From Gemmatimonadota bacterium (GTDB lineage Bacteria; Gemmatimonadota; Gemmatimonadetes; Gemmatimonadales; Gemmatimonadaceae), in NCBI GenBank assembly GCA_023249395.1, contig JAHFCS010000128.1, positions 1-6,487 of the forward strand: a DNA stretch of 6,487 nt. Direction: 5' to 3'. The notes under the pieces are model-generated. The model was not told where the DNA came from. It saw nothing but the letters and a program-made list of their open reading frames with translations, and did no database searches. Position 1 is the first letter of the stretch. Every line of letters begins with the position of its first letter. Made by a program: the position numbers and the translations under genes. Positions 5,920 to 6,487 of the stretch are shown piece after piece.

Positions 5920-6487
5920 GGAATCAGCTGAGAGCCGCACTCCTTCCCACGTTGCTCGTTATGTCCTTGATGTTTGCGGCGAATACGGGCGCAGCATTCG
6001 CACAAGTGGGTGCGCCGATGAGCACGGCGGACATGTCCGGTATAACCGCCCACCTGGAGCTCACGCCGCGGTGGTCGATGACCCCCGGGGATTCGATCCG
6101 GGCCAGTGCGATAGCAAACGACCTGCGGTTGGCGATCACGAAGTATCGCGACGTGAGAATCGCAGAAGCCGATGGATTCAGGATGTTCGCTCCGCAGATC
6201 AGGAATCAGCGTGTCTACCACTTCACGAAGAACCTGTGGGCGCTGGAGAACCAGTTCCGATTCAACCCTGGAAAACCGACCTCACTGTTATACAGGAAGG
6301 ATAATCGGGGAGATTTCGTCCTGATCGGTGCCATGTATACGGCGCCAAAGCGCTATACTGCCGCGGAGCTTGACGCTCGTATACCGATAAGCGTTGCGCA
6401 ATGGCACAAGCACGTGAACTGGTGCCTGCCGCCGAGGAGAGCGACGGAGCGCTGGACGGAGATCAGAAATGGACGGCCCGTGTTTGG
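5916..6487 (+). CDS. Secreted protein of unknown function, 3' end beyond window
   Basis: I do not recognise a named family. The frame is open from ATG 5916 to the right edge, giving 190 complete codons. Residues 1-29 form a clear Sec signal peptide: basic start (MRNQLR), hydrophobic core ALLPTLLVMSLMFAA, and an AFA|Q cleavage site at 29/30. The mature part has a conserved-looking core: FAPQIRNQRVYHFTKN (91-106), FNPGKPTSLLY (116-126), FVLIGAMYTAPKR (134-146), IPISVAQWHKHVNWCLPP (156-173) and RWTEIRNGRPVF (179-190). From memory this resembles uncharacterised exported proteins of soil bacteria. The cluster of H102, H164, H166 and C170 with nearby tryptophans could be a metal or cofactor site, but that is only an inference. 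Its start overlaps the GT9 stop as ATGA, so translation is probably coupled and the protein belongs to the same operon. No strong Shine-Dalgarno is seen. Confidence 0.85.
   Translation, partial: MRNQLRAALLPTLLVMSLMFAANTGAAFAQVGAPMSTADMSGITAHLELTPRWSMTPGDSIRASAIANDLRLAITKYRDVRIAEADGFRMFAPQIRNQRVYHFTKNLWALENQFRFNPGKPTSLLYRKDNRGDFVLIGAMYTAPKRYTAAELDARIPISVAQWHKHVNWCLPPRRATERWTEIRNGRPVF

Noticed and set aside
5760..6304. Overlapping ORFs on both strands at 5760-6221 (-), 5768-6304 (+) and 5924-6139 (-)
   Set aside because: They overlap the GT9 end and the secreted protein frame, which has a clear signal peptide and an ATGA junction. The alternatives show no domain.

Overview
This window looks like a chromosomal stretch from a soil or environmental bacterium, most likely of the Gemmatimonadota or a near relative. 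This placement is inferred from protein resemblance, not from a marker gene. The reasons are a very typical HEVGHTLGLQHN-type DUF5117/DUF4953 lipoprotein metalloprotease, a plant/chlamydial-type FabI enoyl-ACP reductase, a family-9 glycosyltransferase, and an uncharacterised secreted protein of a kind I associate with soil phyla. The DNA is moderately GC-rich. Coding density is very high. Five of the six genes begin with GTG or TTG, and none has a clear Shine-Dalgarno sequence.

Layout: the left half (1-3355) is on the minus strand. It carries fabI (3355-2441) followed by a large zinc-metalloprotease lipoprotein gene (2368 down to the left edge, still open there, so its 3' end is missing). The metalloprotease frame is open on the minus strand throughout, and the plus-strand ORFs in 1-2668 are its shadows. 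A short divergent intergenic region (3356-3458) separates this pair from the plus-strand cluster. That cluster is a PAP2-type acid phosphatase (3459-4277), a 2H phosphoesterase/RNA-ligase-like protein (4281-4823), a heptosyltransferase-like GT9 enzyme (4804-5919) and the start of a secreted protein of unknown function (5916 to the right edge). Spacings within the cluster are +3, -20 and -4 bp, so it is almost certainly one translationally coupled operon.

Theme: most of the genes touch the cell envelope or lipids. FabI makes acyl chains. PAP2 enzymes remove phosphate from lipid or other phosphate esters outside the cytoplasm. GT9 enzymes add sugars to lipopolysaccharide-type cores. Two gene products carry export signals of the Sec type and one a lipoprotein signal. 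The role of the 2H protein and of the last secreted protein in this cluster is not known. The most unusual DNA feature is a block of 7-bp tandem repeats (5866-5900) that forms the C-terminal tail of the glycosyltransferase. I found no RNA gene, CRISPR array, insertion sequence or phage feature.
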